Positions 41,658 to 50,540 of a stretch of 56,702 nucleotides of DNA are shown piece by piece. The first letter of the stretch is position 1, and each line of letters starts with the position of its first letter. The stretch is from SAR324 cluster bacterium. Its GTDB lineage: Bacteria; SAR324; JACQKK01. The position numbers and the translations under genes are program-made. The DNA lies in contig JACZRV010000010.1 of the NCBI GenBank assembly GCA_022574555.1, positions 1-56,702 on the forward strand, given 5' to 3'. The notes below the pieces were generated by a model, which was given only the letters and a program-made list of their open reading frames with translations, was not told the origin of the DNA and made no database searches.

Positions 41658-43229
41658 ATGTCACGACCGAAAGCGAAAGCCGCCGACTTGCTCCTTACCG
41701 GCTGCGATCTGCGCTACAGGGGCTTCCGGCGCCGAAGGAGCAGCGCATTGGCGGTTTGCGGCCGGCACATCTCGGCCACGGGCACCGACGAGGCCATGAT
41801 GCGCTTGGCTGGGGCCGATACGGCGATCGTGAACCTGGGGGGTGGGTGTCTATTACCAGGATTCGTTGACGCCCATTTGCACTTCAAGGCCCTCGTACGG
41901 CGCAAAACCTCGCTTGACTGCAGTGCCGCCGCGGATGGCAAGGCTCTCTTGGAAATTCTGGCTGCCCGGTGCGGGACGGCAGGCGCCGATTGGGTCTTCG
42001 CCCACGGCCTGGAGCATCGCAAGTCAGGTTTCGGCGCCTTGCCCCCGATAGAAGCCCTCGACCGGGTAACGGGCGGCAGGCCCCTTTGGCTCAGGCATCG
42101 CAGCGGTCATATGAGTGTGTTCAACACGGAGGCCTTGCGCCGTCTCGGGTGCAGGCATGACCCACCTGGCGCCGGCTCGTTGGAAACCGACGGGGATCGC
42201 CGTAGCGGAGTCGGGTACGGGATGGAATCATGGGTCGGCGACCGCCTTCGCGCCAATCGGCCGCCGCCGACCACCAATGCCATCGAGGAAACCTCGCGGG
42301 AGTTGTTGCGGGAAGGTGTGACCGCTTTCGCCGATCTCACCGTCTCGAATCGACTCGAGGACCTGGCGTGGTGGGAAGCTCAGCATGCCGCCGGAAAAAT
42401 TTACCAGAGGGTAAGGCTATGGTTGGGCCACGACACGCTGGTGCAAGACCCGAAGCTAGGGCCGGTTGCCACCTCCGCCCCTGTGGGGATAGCTGGAGTC
42501 AAGATCATGTTGCGCAACGATACCCTTCAGCCGTCCGCTGCAGGATTGGCCTTGACGTTGCGCCGCACGGCACGGCAGGGGCTGGCAACGGCCATTCACA
42601 CGGTGGAAAGCGAAAGTATGGCGGTGGTGCTGGACGCCCTGGTGCGGGCCGGCATTCCACCAGTTGGCCCCCGGCCCATCGTGCGCCTGGAACACCTCAA
42701 TTCCGTGGCGCCCCATCTGCTGGATTCGCTCGTCGAGCATGGGGTCGGGGTCTGTGTCCAGCCCGCGATGATGTGGGAGCAGGGCGGCCTATATTGGCAC
42801 ACAGTGCCAGCCTCGGAACGGGCTTGGTTGTTCCCCATCGGGTCCATCACCCGGGCCGCCAAAACCACGGCCATCGGCAGCGACGCGCCTGCGGCCCCCA
42901 GCAATCTCCTGCGCCATGTGGCCGCGGCCGTTTCGCGGAAAGACCGGGAGGGCCGCACCTGGAATCTCAGAGAAAGGATCGGCGCCGAGGCGGCACTGCG
43001 CGCCATCACGATTCAGGCGGCTGGAATGGCCGGATTCGGAGGTGATACCGGGGTGTTGGCGACCGGTGCCTTCGCCGATGCGGTCGCTTTCGAGCAACCA
43101 TGGCCGGACTTGCGACGGGCTCTGGAGCGTGGAGATGCGCCCGTGCCGATGGGTACGCTGGTGGCAGGCCGTTGGCACTCCTGGAGCGATTCGGCTTTTC
43201 ATCGGCGGCGACCTGGGAAAATCGTGTGA
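41658..43229 (+). CDS. Metal-dependent amidohydrolase (amidohydrolase 3 / YtcJ-like)
   Basis: 523 residues from the ATG at 41658, which has GAGG eight bases upstream. The metal site HxH appears in GFVDAHLHF. Further marks are WVFAHGLEH, LRHRSGHMSVFNTEAL, VRLEHLNSV with a later metal His, and TTAIGSDAPAAPSNLL with the catalytic Asp. The C-terminal GFGGDTGVLATGAFADAVAFE is the composite-domain return seen in this family. YtcJ-type enzymes hydrolyse amide or imide bonds in small molecules, so it fits the nitrogen-scavenging region to its left. The substrate is unknown. Confidence 0.85.
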   Translation: MSRPKAKAADLLLTGCDLRYRGFRRRRSSALAVCGRHISATGTDEAMMRLAGADTAIVNLGGGCLLPGFVDAHLHFKALVRRKTSLDCSAAADGKALLEILAARCGTAGADWVFAHGLEHRKSGFGALPPIEALDRVTGGRPLWLRHRSGHMSVFNTEALRRLGCRHDPPGAGSLETDGDRRSGVGYGMESWVGDRLRANRPPPTTNAIEETSRELLREGVTAFADLTVSNRLEDLAWWEAQHAAGKIYQRVRLWLGHDTLVQDPKLGPVATSAPVGIAGVKIMLRNDTLQPSAAGLALTLRRTARQGLATAIHTVESESMAVVLDALVRAGIPPVGPRPIVRLEHLNSVAPHLLDSLVEHGVGVCVQPAMMWEQGGLYWHTVPASERAWLFPIGSITRAAKTTAIGSDAPAAPSNLLRHVAAAVSRKDREGRTWNLRERIGAEAALRAITIQAAGMAGFGGDTGVLATGAFADAVAFEQPWPDLRRALERGDAPVPMGTLVAGRWHSWSDSAFHRRRPGKIV

Positions 43230-43452
43230 CGCGAAACCGCTCCCTGGATTTGCTTTGACAGAACACGGCGTAGTCAATATATTTCGGTCCGATCCATTTC
43301 GGATGGGATGCCGTTTAAATGGATCTACCTTGCGATCTCCTGCGTTTTAATGATGAAACGCGAGAAAATCGGCGGGTCAGGCCCGGGAACCTCCACCTAT
43401 GGAGCCATAGAGCCGGGTGGAACCGGTTGCTCAACTCAAGAAATGAGGAGTG

Positions 43453-43878
43453 ATGACAGTCGAACAAGGCGAAAGCCAAGTTGTGCATCCCACCAGGGTT
43501 TTGCATCGAAAATACGTGGAACCGATCATTTTTCTCGCAGACCGAATGGCTATCGTAGACGGGCAGGTCGTCCCCAAAGAACGTAAACTGGTCGAGGATC
43601 TGGCCAAAGCAGCCAAGATGAAAAATTTTCGCCACGAGCGATGGTATCGTGATTTAGACGACCGGAAAGCCTGCCAGGCCATCGACGTCGAACCGGCCCG
43701 GCAAGCGGCGATGGTCGTGCTATCGCTGGTGCTCAAGGCGGATAAGATCCGCGAGGAGTCCGAACATGAATTTTTCCGCGAAATTCGTGGCATGATCGGC
43801 GCGGAGCCAGTGACCGTCCCGGTCGATTTCGAAGCGCATAAAACCCTGGCGATAGAGCATCTCCATCAAGGCCGCTGA
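43453..43878 (+). CDS. TerB-like helical protein
   Basis: 141 residues. The core YVEPIIFLADRMAIVDGQVVPKERKLVEDLAKAAKM matches the TerB pattern (ALLLAD..VAxADGxVxxxE), where acidic residues can bind metal. The remainder is helical and charged. GAGGAG lies two bases before the ATG at 43453, which is short; a GTG at 43450 overlaps it. No ter operon is nearby, so tellurite resistance should not be assumed. Confidence 0.72.
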   Translation: MTVEQGESQVVHPTRVLHRKYVEPIIFLADRMAIVDGQVVPKERKLVEDLAKAAKMKNFRHERWYRDLDDRKACQAIDVEPARQAAMVVLSLVLKADKIREESEHEFFREIRGMIGAEPVTVPVDFEAHKTLAIEHLHQGR

Positions 43879-44104
43879 CCCCTTTCCACAGCAGCCATCG
43901 TAATGCCGCGACACGCTCGAATTTCCGCGCCGTTTTTCGTAGCCAGAGGGGGACTGACTCGGAATATCGGCGCTATCGCCGGTCTACGTTGCGGCCGATA
44001 TTCTGGCCGAATTGCATTCGGTCCCTATTCTTTCGTCCTGCAACGTTCCATCCCCCGAATCTTAATACGACCCTGGCCGAATACACGGCGGAACGAACAG
44101 TCGC

Positions 44105-45046
44105 ATGAAGGTAGTCATCATGGGTGCCGGCGGGGTGGGGGGCTACTATGGCGGCAGGCTGGCCACGGCGGGTCATGAGGTCTGCTTTGTCGCCAGGGGC
44201 CCCCATTTGCACGCACTCCGCCGCCATGGATTACGAGTGGAAGGGGTGCAGAATTCATTTCATTTGCCCCAAGTTGCTGCGACGGACGATCCCCTGAGCT
44301 TTGGCCCGGCGGATCTGGTGATTGTCGCGGTCAAGGCTTACGACCTCCCAAGGGCCATCGAGTCGATCAAGCCCTTGGCCGGCAGTGAAACCACCGTAAT
44401 TCCTCTTCTCAACGGCGTAGATGCCGCTCTACAAATTGGCCGGGCAATCGCTCCGGAACGCGTCATGGGTGGATTGGCCTACGTATCCGCATCCGTTGCG
44501 GAACCTGGGGTTATTCGCCAGGTCAGTTCCTTCGACCGCATCCTCATTGGCGAATTGAACCGGCCGGCGGCCGGCCGCGGAACGGTGATCGAATCAGCCC
44601 TGCGCGACGCCGGCATCGATGCGCGACAGGTGGATGACATCACCAGGGAGCTTTGGCGCAAATATTTATTCATCGCCGCGGCCTCGGGCGTCGCCGCGTT
44701 GACCGGCGCTACGATGGGCACGGTGCTCGGCGACCCGGACACCCGCACCCTGTTCATCGGGTGCATGAACGAGGTGGAAGCGCTGGCCCGCCACCAGGGG
44801 ATCGGCCTGCCGGAAAATATCTGCCAGGAAACCCTCGCCTTCGCCGAGGCAGCTGGCCCGGACATGAAGCCATCCATGCTGCTGGATTTGGAGCAGGGAC
44901 GTCCACTCGAGCTCGAAGCCCTGAACGGCACCGCCGCCAGACTTGGCAGGCAATTGGGCGTGGCTACTCCGGTCAACCAGTTCATTTACAGCGCGTTGAA
45001 ATTTCGGGCCGGGGGCAAAGCCAAAACGACCACCACGACGACGTAA
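44105..45046 (+). CDS. panE: 2-dehydropantoate 2-reductase family protein (PanE/ApbA)
   Basis: 313 residues. The Rossmann motif GAGGVGGYYGGRLATAGHEV opens the protein. VKAYDLPRAIESIKPL, PLLNGVDA and the catalytic Lys segment in the C-terminal domain (RELWRKYLFIAA) fit PanE. The enzyme reduces ketopantoate to pantoate with NADPH for CoA synthesis, though several paralogues act on other 2-oxoacids. The C-terminus ends in a run of Thr (KAKTTTTTT) encoded by an ACN trinucleotide run, a likely slippage product. Confidence 0.88.
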   Translation: MKVVIMGAGGVGGYYGGRLATAGHEVCFVARGPHLHALRRHGLRVEGVQNSFHLPQVAATDDPLSFGPADLVIVAVKAYDLPRAIESIKPLAGSETTVIPLLNGVDAALQIGRAIAPERVMGGLAYVSASVAEPGVIRQVSSFDRILIGELNRPAAGRGTVIESALRDAGIDARQVDDITRELWRKYLFIAAASGVAALTGATMGTVLGDPDTRTLFIGCMNEVEALARHQGIGLPENICQETLAFAEAAGPDMKPSMLLDLEQGRPLELEALNGTAARLGRQLGVATPVNQFIYSALKFRAGGKAKTTTTTT

Positions 45047-45483
45047 CCCACGGCTTCCCGCCGAAGACGAGAAATATATCCGGATCAGGGCCGCCAGGGT
45101 CTTGCAACAAGCTGGATATATCATGTGATCACGGCAAGTAGAGCCACAAGTGCCAGCCACTTTGCAGATGTGCCCGGCGCGCTATCATTTCTCCGGGTTG
45201 CGTCCGCCCGTCCTGCTCGTCCTCCGATCCGTTACGGCCCCCCCTTATTCGAATAATTCTTCCACGGCGTCCATTCCCACGCCCTAATCTACCGTTGGCG
45301 ACTCTATACGACCGTTCGCGGTAAATTGGGTGGAACGGCATAGAATATCTGGGAAGGTGTCATCAGAAATCGATCGGGCGCCGACCGGGGTGCCCACGAT
45401 CGGGAGCGATTAAAAGGACAGCATCCGTCCCGGCCGCGCCGGGGCAGAAAAGCGAGTCTGAACTCCTTACTGGGAGAGACACC
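45047..45483. other. Intergenic region between panE and the CRP-type regulator gene
   Basis: About 440 bp with no gene. An inverted repeat ATATATCC (45074-45081) and GGATATAT (45114-45121) with a 32-bp spacer lies just after panE. A clear promoter for the regulator is not visible, though AT-rich steps at 45335-45350 are candidates. Confidence 0.45.
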
Positions 45484-46179
45484 ATGATCGCCAGCGAATA
45501 CATTGCAGGAACGCTCATTCCGCCGTTCGATCCCATATCCCTGTCCACCGTCTTCGCCAAGGGCACGCCCATCAAATTGGGCGCGAACGAGTTGCTCTAC
45601 ATGCCGGAGGAACAAAGCACTCACGTCTATCTGGTTGTGAGTGGAGAAATCCGGCTTTACAATATCAATGCCGATGGCCGGGAATTCACCCTCGGCGTAT
45701 TCGGTGAAAACGAGATTGTCGGAGAATGCGAGTTGCTCACCAACTCCTTGCGCGCCGGTTACGCCATGGCCCGCGGGTGTACGGAATTGCTCGCGCTGGG
45801 AAAAACGAAATTCCTGCACCAAGTTCAGGAATCCGCCGAATTGGCGATGATGTTCACGCGGATCGTCAGCTTCAAAAACCGTCTCGCGGAGCGAAAAATG
45901 GAATCGCTCCTCTTCAAAAACGCCCATGCCAAGGTGGCCGAGCAGTTGCTGGCCCTCGCCGAGCAACATGGCCAGCCAGTGGATGCGCCCGGTGGCGAAA
46001 GGGTGTTGGATATCGCGTACCCCATTACCCATCAGGAAATTGCCAACCTGATCGGGGCGACCCGGGAGACCGTCAGCTACGTTCTTCTCGATTTCAAATC
46101 TATGCAGATGATTCTCACCAGCCGCCGCCGGATAGCCATCCGCGATGTGGCCAGGCTGAAAGAGATCGCCCGCTCCTGA
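45484..46179 (+). CDS. CRP/FNR-family transcription regulator
   Basis: 231 residues. The cNMP-binding-type domain spans about 20-130 (VYLVVSGEIRLYNINADGREFTLGVFGENEIVGECELLTN). The winged helix-turn-helix is at about 175-225 (ITHQEIANLIGATRETVSYVLLDFKSMQMI), with the TRETVS recognition helix typical of CRP. The N-terminus has no Cys cluster, so it is not an oxygen sensor of FNR type. The cyclic-nucleotide arginine pattern is not obvious, so the ligand is unknown. GGGAGAGACACC before the ATG supports the start. Targets are not evident. Confidence 0.93.
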   Translation: MIASEYIAGTLIPPFDPISLSTVFAKGTPIKLGANELLYMPEEQSTHVYLVVSGEIRLYNINADGREFTLGVFGENEIVGECELLTNSLRAGYAMARGCTELLALGKTKFLHQVQESAELAMMFTRIVSFKNRLAERKMESLLFKNAHAKVAEQLLALAEQHGQPVDAPGGERVLDIAYPITHQEIANLIGATRETVSYVLLDFKSMQMILTSRRRIAIRDVARLKEIARS

Positions 46180-46190
46180 TCGATTCGATC

Positions 46191-46241
46191 ATTCCGCCCG
46201 GATGGGTCTCCTCCCCCCATCCGCGCCTGTCCGGGTGGAAT
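46191..46241 (+). terminator. Large stem-loop just after the CRP-type gene
   Basis: Outer arms ATTCCGCCC (46191-46199) and GGGTGGAAT (46233-46241) pair with one G-U. An inner stem CGGATGG/CCATCCG (46199-46223) sits inside. It starts 12 bases past the stop codon, a terminator position, but no T-run follows. It could stop or protect the message. Confidence 0.5.
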
Positions 46242-46397
46242 ATTTCAACCTCGCTTTTCCGGCCCAAGGGCACCATCTTTTTCTATTGACTATTGAGCCG
46301 GTATTCTTTTGAGTTCGTGGCCTCGTGGGTCGCTCACAACCGGCCCCATTGGCTTAACGTCCCCCCTTTTTGTATTCAAGGTGGTTCGGCTTCTCCT

Positions 46398-46901
46398 TCA
46401 GCCTCTCGGGGGTTTGGCGATCGCTGCGGCGATCAATTGAGGATTCGTCAGCCGCAGCAATTCCCTGGCCGATATCCCCACCAGAAATCCGCGCTTACCG
46501 CCGTTGACGTAGATCATGGACAGCTCGCCAATTGACGTCTCCATGTATAGGGGCAGGGACGTGCGCGTGCCGAAGGGCGAAGTGCCGCCCACCTTGTATC
46601 CGGTCAGGCGCAGTACATTTTGCGGCGAGGCTGGCCGCAGCCGCTTCACCCCCAATTGGCGGGACAATGTCTGGGTGGAGGTATCGCGATCACCGTGCTG
46701 CAGCACGATCAGGTTCTTGCCGGTCTCGTCCTCGAAGACGATGGTTTTGATGACCTGGTGCAACGGCAGCCCCAGCGCTTCCGCGGCGTGGGGGGCGCCT
46801 CCCTTTTCCTCGTAGGGGTAAAAATAAGGCTCGAACGCCACGCCCATGGCCCGCAGCACACGCACCGCCGGTGTGACCGGTATTTTCTCCTGGCCCGCCA
46901 A
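46398..46901 (-). CDS. YbaK/ProX-type aminoacyl-tRNA deacylase
   Basis: 167 residues from a TTG at 46901, which lies four bases past the stop of the upstream aminotransferase gene and suggests coupling. No ATG precedes the conserved start VTPAVRVLRAMGVAFEPYFYPY, and the longer frame only overlaps the neighbour. Family marks are KTIVFED, LIVLQHGD, RLTGYKVGGTSPFGTR and the final IYVNGGKRGFLVGIS block. YbaK clears Cys-tRNA(Pro). The exact start is uncertain (an AGGAG site lies just inside the frame). Confidence 0.88.
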   Translation of the reverse strand: MAGQEKIPVTPAVRVLRAMGVAFEPYFYPYEEKGGAPHAAEALGLPLHQVIKTIVFEDETGKNLIVLQHGDRDTSTQTLSRQLGVKRLRPASPQNVLRLTGYKVGGTSPFGTRTSLPLYMETSIGELSMIYVNGGKRGFLVGISARELLRLTNPQLIAAAIAKPPRG

Positions 46902-46905
46902 CGGC

Positions 46906-48060
46906 TCAATCCACGGCGGCCAGCAATGCTTCGGCAAGTACGGCCATGTCCGATTCGGTATTGTACAGGTGAGGCGAGACGCGAATCGAGGTGCCGCGCA
47001 GGGAGACGAATACGTTGCGCCGCCGCAATTCGTCCTCAATATGGGGCAGCCGATCCGGATCGGGTACCCGAATGCCGAACAGGTGCGCTCCCCGGTCACC
47101 CGCCGCCGTCAACCGGTATGGGCTGTCCGCCAACCGGCTTTCCACCAAGGCGACGAGCCGGGCGCAATATTCCTGGATCGCATCCACACCCCACTCCAGG
47201 ATTTGTGTCAAAGCTGTGTTGAGCATGGGCACCAAGGCGAAATTGGCCCGCTCCCCCACATCGTAGCGCCGGGCCCCCGGCTGGTAGGCATCCTTGTAGT
47301 CGGCCAGGCCGGAAAAATTCTCGCTCTGGGCACGGTTGGCCCAGTTGTGCTCGAAGGGTTCCGCATCCAGAAAACGCTCGCCCACGACAGTGACGCCCAG
47401 ACTGTAGGGACCCAGCAACCATTTGTAGCCCGCGCAAAGAAGCAAATCGGGGCGGATGGCGTCAAAATCGAAGCTGTAAGCACCCACCGATTGGGTGCCA
47501 TCGACGATGTAAACCGCTCCCACATCCCGAGCCCGCCGGCCAATCGACTCCAGGTCGAACAGGGTGCCATCCGTCCAATGGACAATGGAAAGGGCCACCA
47601 CGGCCGTGTCTTGATCGATGGCTTCCAATATTCGGGCGTTCCAGGCGCTCCCTTGCGCTTCGTCCTGTTCCGGGCGAGGGACTGTGCGCATCGTCGCTCC
47701 ATCGCGCTGGCAGCGCTGGCGCCATCCATAGATCACGCTGGGAAATTCCTCGGCCGGCACGACCACATTCTGGCCCGCGCGCAAGGTGATCGCGTTGGCC
47801 GCGATGGCCGTTCCATAGCTCACCGCCGGGGTCAAGGCGACCTGTTCCGGTGGGGCGTTGACCAGGCGGCCGGCGAGCCGCCGCAATTCCTCGCCCGGTG
47901 CGAAAAATTCGTCAACACCAATCTTCCACGGCGCTGATTTACTCCGTACGCCCGCGATGCCGGCTTCCTCCACCGATTTCATCAGCGGTGCCATGAAGGC
48001 GCAATTGATGTAATGGACCGAGTCGGGGATGGAAAAAAGGTGGCGTTGTGATTCGATCAT
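46906..48060 (-). CDS. Class V pyridoxal-phosphate aminotransferase (cysteine desulfurase-like)
   Basis: 384 residues from the ATG at 48060 (MIESQRHLFSIPDSVHYINCAFMAP). PLP motifs are TPAVSYGTAIAANA, SIVHWTDGTLFDLESIG, VDGTQSVGA and the PLP lysine in LCAGYKWLLGPYSLG. The family covers cysteine desulfurases, isopenicillin N epimerase-like enzymes and kynureninase-like proteins; no active-site loop Cys typical of IscS/SufS is obvious, so a desulfurase role is uncertain. An ATG at 48081 and the frame beyond run into a pentapeptide-coding repeat and may be spurious. It is followed by the YbaK-type gene. Confidence 0.87.
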   Translation of the reverse strand: MIESQRHLFSIPDSVHYINCAFMAPLMKSVEEAGIAGVRSKSAPWKIGVDEFFAPGEELRRLAGRLVNAPPEQVALTPAVSYGTAIAANAITLRAGQNVVVPAEEFPSVIYGWRQRCQRDGATMRTVPRPEQDEAQGSAWNARILEAIDQDTAVVALSIVHWTDGTLFDLESIGRRARDVGAVYIVDGTQSVGAYSFDFDAIRPDLLLCAGYKWLLGPYSLGVTVVGERFLDAEPFEHNWANRAQSENFSGLADYKDAYQPGARRYDVGERANFALVPMLNTALTQILEWGVDAIQEYCARLVALVESRLADSPYRLTAAGDRGAHLFGIRVPDPDRLPHIEDELRRRNVFVSLRGTSIRVSPHLYNTESDMAVLAEALLAAVD

Positions 48061-48064
48061 GTTT

Positions 48065-48154
48065 TCCGCTGGATGAGACATTACTCGTTGAGGCATTGCT
48101 GGTTGAGACATTGCTGGTTGGGGCAAACCTGTTTGAGGCAATGCTGGTTGAAAT
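48065..48154. repeat. 15-bp minisatellite between lpxD and the class V aminotransferase
   Basis: Six tandem units of 15 bp, consensus near ATTGCTGGTTGAGGC on the plus strand. On the minus strand the array is an open pentapeptide repeat of the [LM][PS]QPA type that joins the aminotransferase frame. If translated it would give a repetitive N-terminal tail; I favour it lying in the spacer. Confidence 0.8.
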
Positions 48155-48170
48155 ATAGCGTGGGGGTGGC

Positions 48171-49190
48171 TTATTGCTCCGAATCTTCGGTCTTCGATCC
48201 GAGCAGCCGATTGATGCGATTGACCAGCCGCGGCAAAGCATTGAATTGCGCGATGGACTGCCGCCATTGGTGCGCCGGCCGCGCCGGAAATCCGTAATAG
48301 ATCTCGCCGGGGGTTCCAGGGCGGGTCATGATCGATTTTGGTCCGACCGTAATCCGGTCGGCCAACTCGAGATGTCCGGCCACGCCCGCCTGACCGCCGA
48401 TGGTAAAGTACTCGCCCACCTTGGATGTACCCGCGATTCCGGTCTGGCCGGAGAAAAGGGAATAGGGGCCGACATCGACATTGTGGGCGATATGCACCAG
48501 GTTATCCATCTTCGTGCCCTTGCCAATGACGGTGCTGCGGTAGGTGGACCGATCGATGGCGCAATTGGCGCCAATTTCCACGTCGTCTTCGATCACAACG
48601 TTGCCCACGTGGGGGATTTTCTCATGTCGTCCTTCGTGTGGTAAGAATCCGAAGCCGTCGGATCCGATGACGGTTCCTGCGTAAATGACGACCCGGTTTC
48701 CGATCCGGCAACCCCATTCCACCGTGACATTGGCGTGCAATACGCAGTCGTCGCCCACGACCACGCCAACCCCCAGGTAAACGCCCGGGTAGACCTCGCT
48801 ACGCTCGCCGATCGCAACGCCCTCCGCCGCGACGGCCATAGGATGGATCGTCGCACTGGGCGCGATGCGGCAACCCTCACCGATTGCGGCCCGTGGGTCG
48901 ATCCCCGTTTTTCGCTCCGGAAGGGGATGCAGCAGAGTGGTGATCCGGGCCAGGGTGAGTTGGGGATAAGGTGAGCGGATTACCGTTTTTCCGGGCACGT
49001 CCATTCCTTCCGGCGCGATCACGGCGCGTGCGGGAGAATCCAGGGCCTGTTTGACGTAGGCTTCCGATTGGACGAAACTCAAATCGCCTTCGCGGGCCCG
49101 GTTCAGGTGGCTGACACCCGATATCTCCAGAGTGCCGTCACCCTCGAAGGGAAGCCCTACCTTTTCTGCAAGAGAGGCTATCGTCGCCAT
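48171..49190 (-). CDS. lpxD: UDP-3-O-acylglucosamine N-acyltransferase
   Basis: 339 residues from the ATG at 49190, with GGAGCGGA before it. The N-terminal uridine-binding domain (about 1-100) precedes a left-handed beta-helix of hexapeptide repeats from about 105 to 310. The catalytic His lies in VHIAHNVDVGP and the end has the usual helices (YYGFPARPAHQWRQSIAQFN). LpxD adds the second acyl chain in lipid A synthesis. The usual skp/fabZ/lpxA neighbours are missing, so lpxD is displaced from its common operon. Confidence 0.95.
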   Translation of the reverse strand: MATIASLAEKVGLPFEGDGTLEISGVSHLNRAREGDLSFVQSEAYVKQALDSPARAVIAPEGMDVPGKTVIRSPYPQLTLARITTLLHPLPERKTGIDPRAAIGEGCRIAPSATIHPMAVAAEGVAIGERSEVYPGVYLGVGVVVGDDCVLHANVTVEWGCRIGNRVVIYAGTVIGSDGFGFLPHEGRHEKIPHVGNVVIEDDVEIGANCAIDRSTYRSTVIGKGTKMDNLVHIAHNVDVGPYSLFSGQTGIAGTSKVGEYFTIGGQAGVAGHLELADRITVGPKSIMTRPGTPGEIYYGFPARPAHQWRQSIAQFNALPRLVNRINRLLGSKTEDSEQ

Positions 49191-49340
49191 TCCGCTCCGT
49201 TTGGCCGCTTTACCGATCGGCCCGGCGTGTCGTTCCGACGCCATAGCCGATGCCCTTCAATTCGCTTGACAATACGCCGGGCTTCCCCGATTTCTTAGAG
49301 GGTGTGCCCTGCCTGAATCCCGATGAATCCTAGCATTCCA

Positions 49341-49385
49341 CTGTTCAAAGACAAACCGTTCAGAGACGAGCCGTTCAAATACTCA
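49341..49385. repeat. Three-copy 15-bp tandem repeat upstream of the heptosyltransferase
   Basis: CTGTTCAAAGACAAA, CCGTTCAGAGACGAG and CCGTTCAAATACTCA lie in tandem. In the plus frame they encode LFKDK-PFRDE-PFKYS, which would be an N-terminal extension if translation began at the ATG at 49323. Family members begin later, so I place the repeat in the leader. Confidence 0.65.
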
Positions 49386-49439
49386 GCGAGCAGCGGTGTC
49401 TCCCCTGCACTTGTCCCCGCTGGGCATGACGCCGAGGCT

Positions 49440-50540
49440 ATGAGGCTTCCCGCCGCAGCGAGAATCCTGATCATCCGTTTCAGTTCGCTCGGCGACGTGG
49501 TCAAGGCCACGGCCCTCCCGCGTCTGGTTAAGGCCGCCTATCCCGATGCCCACGTGACCATGATTACCGCGGAGAATCACCTGCCGCTGATCGCTGGAAA
49601 TTCTCACCTGGAACGGGCCATTGGATATCGCAGGCGGGAGGGATTGTACGGATTGTGGCGGCTGGGCCGCCAACTTCGCCGGGAAGGCTGGGACCTGATT
49701 GCCGATGTTCACAAAAGCCTGCGCAGCCGTCTTTTGTCGTCGTGGATCGGGGCGCCGCGTACCGCCTACACCAAACGCACCGGCCAGCGGTTTCTCCTGG
49801 TGCGCTTCGGAATCAATACCTACCGCTCTCCCCGGCGAAAGGAGGAGGATTTCCTCGCGGCCCTCGCACCCTATGGCGTGCGAGACGACGGGCTGGGCAC
49901 GGAAATTTCCCTGGAACCACTGCGGCGTGACGACACCTTCGCGGGCCGCTTTGCCGAGCCGTTGGCTCGCATCCGAGCCTGGCACGACACGGGACTGCCG
50001 GTGCTTGGCGTGGCTCCAGTGGCAGCCTGGGACTTGAAACGGTGGCCTTCCGCCCGCTTTGCTGAACTGATGGCGGCCTTCGTTCGCGAGACCGGGGGGG
50101 GCGTCGTGATCTTCGGCGGCAAGGAGGATCGCCAGGCAGAGGCCCTGGCCGCGCCGTTGGGAGCGTCCGCCGTTTCCCTCGTGGGTCGAACGTCTTTGCT
50201 GGAATCGGCCCACTTCGCCACCCTCACCGATCTGCTGGTTGCCAATGACACCGGCATGGCGCACCTGGCCGAGGCGGTCGGTGTCGACGTGATCGTAATT
50301 TTCGGCCCCACCACACGAGAGTTGGGCTATTTCCCCGCCCGAGACACCAGCCGTGTAATTGAGTATAGCCTGCCTTGCCGCCCTTGCACCCGCTTGGGAG
50401 AGGGCCGCTGCACACACCCGCTGCGAAAGGCCTGCCTGCGTCTGATCCAGCCCGATACCGTGCTCGCCGCCATCTTGGCAGGTTTGCCTGGCCGGTCAGG
50501 GGTATCGGCCCCCGGGTTGTCCGGCGAGGCGTCGTGCTAG
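49440..50540 (+). CDS. Glycosyltransferase family 9 (ADP-heptose:LPS heptosyltransferase type)
   Basis: 366 residues from the ATG at 49440, giving the family N-terminus ARILIIRFSSLGDVVKATALPRLVKAAYP; a start at 49323 would add a repetitive 39-residue tail. The nucleotide-sugar half has LGVAPVAAWDLKRWPSARFAELM, VVIFGGKEDRQ and the DTGMAHLAEAVGVDVIVIFGPT motif. A C-terminal Cys pair (LPCRPC) is common in the family. It should add heptose to the LPS inner core. Its stop overlaps the waaA start by seven bases, so the two are co-translated. Confidence 0.9.
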   Translation: MRLPAAARILIIRFSSLGDVVKATALPRLVKAAYPDAHVTMITAENHLPLIAGNSHLERAIGYRRREGLYGLWRLGRQLRREGWDLIADVHKSLRSRLLSSWIGAPRTAYTKRTGQRFLLVRFGINTYRSPRRKEEDFLAALAPYGVRDDGLGTEISLEPLRRDDTFAGRFAEPLARIRAWHDTGLPVLGVAPVAAWDLKRWPSARFAELMAAFVRETGGGVVIFGGKEDRQAEALAAPLGASAVSLVGRTSLLESAHFATLTDLLVANDTGMAHLAEAVGVDVIVIFGPTTRELGYFPARDTSRVIEYSLPCRPCTRLGEGRCTHPLRKACLRLIQPDTVLAAILAGLPGRSGVSAPGLSGEASC

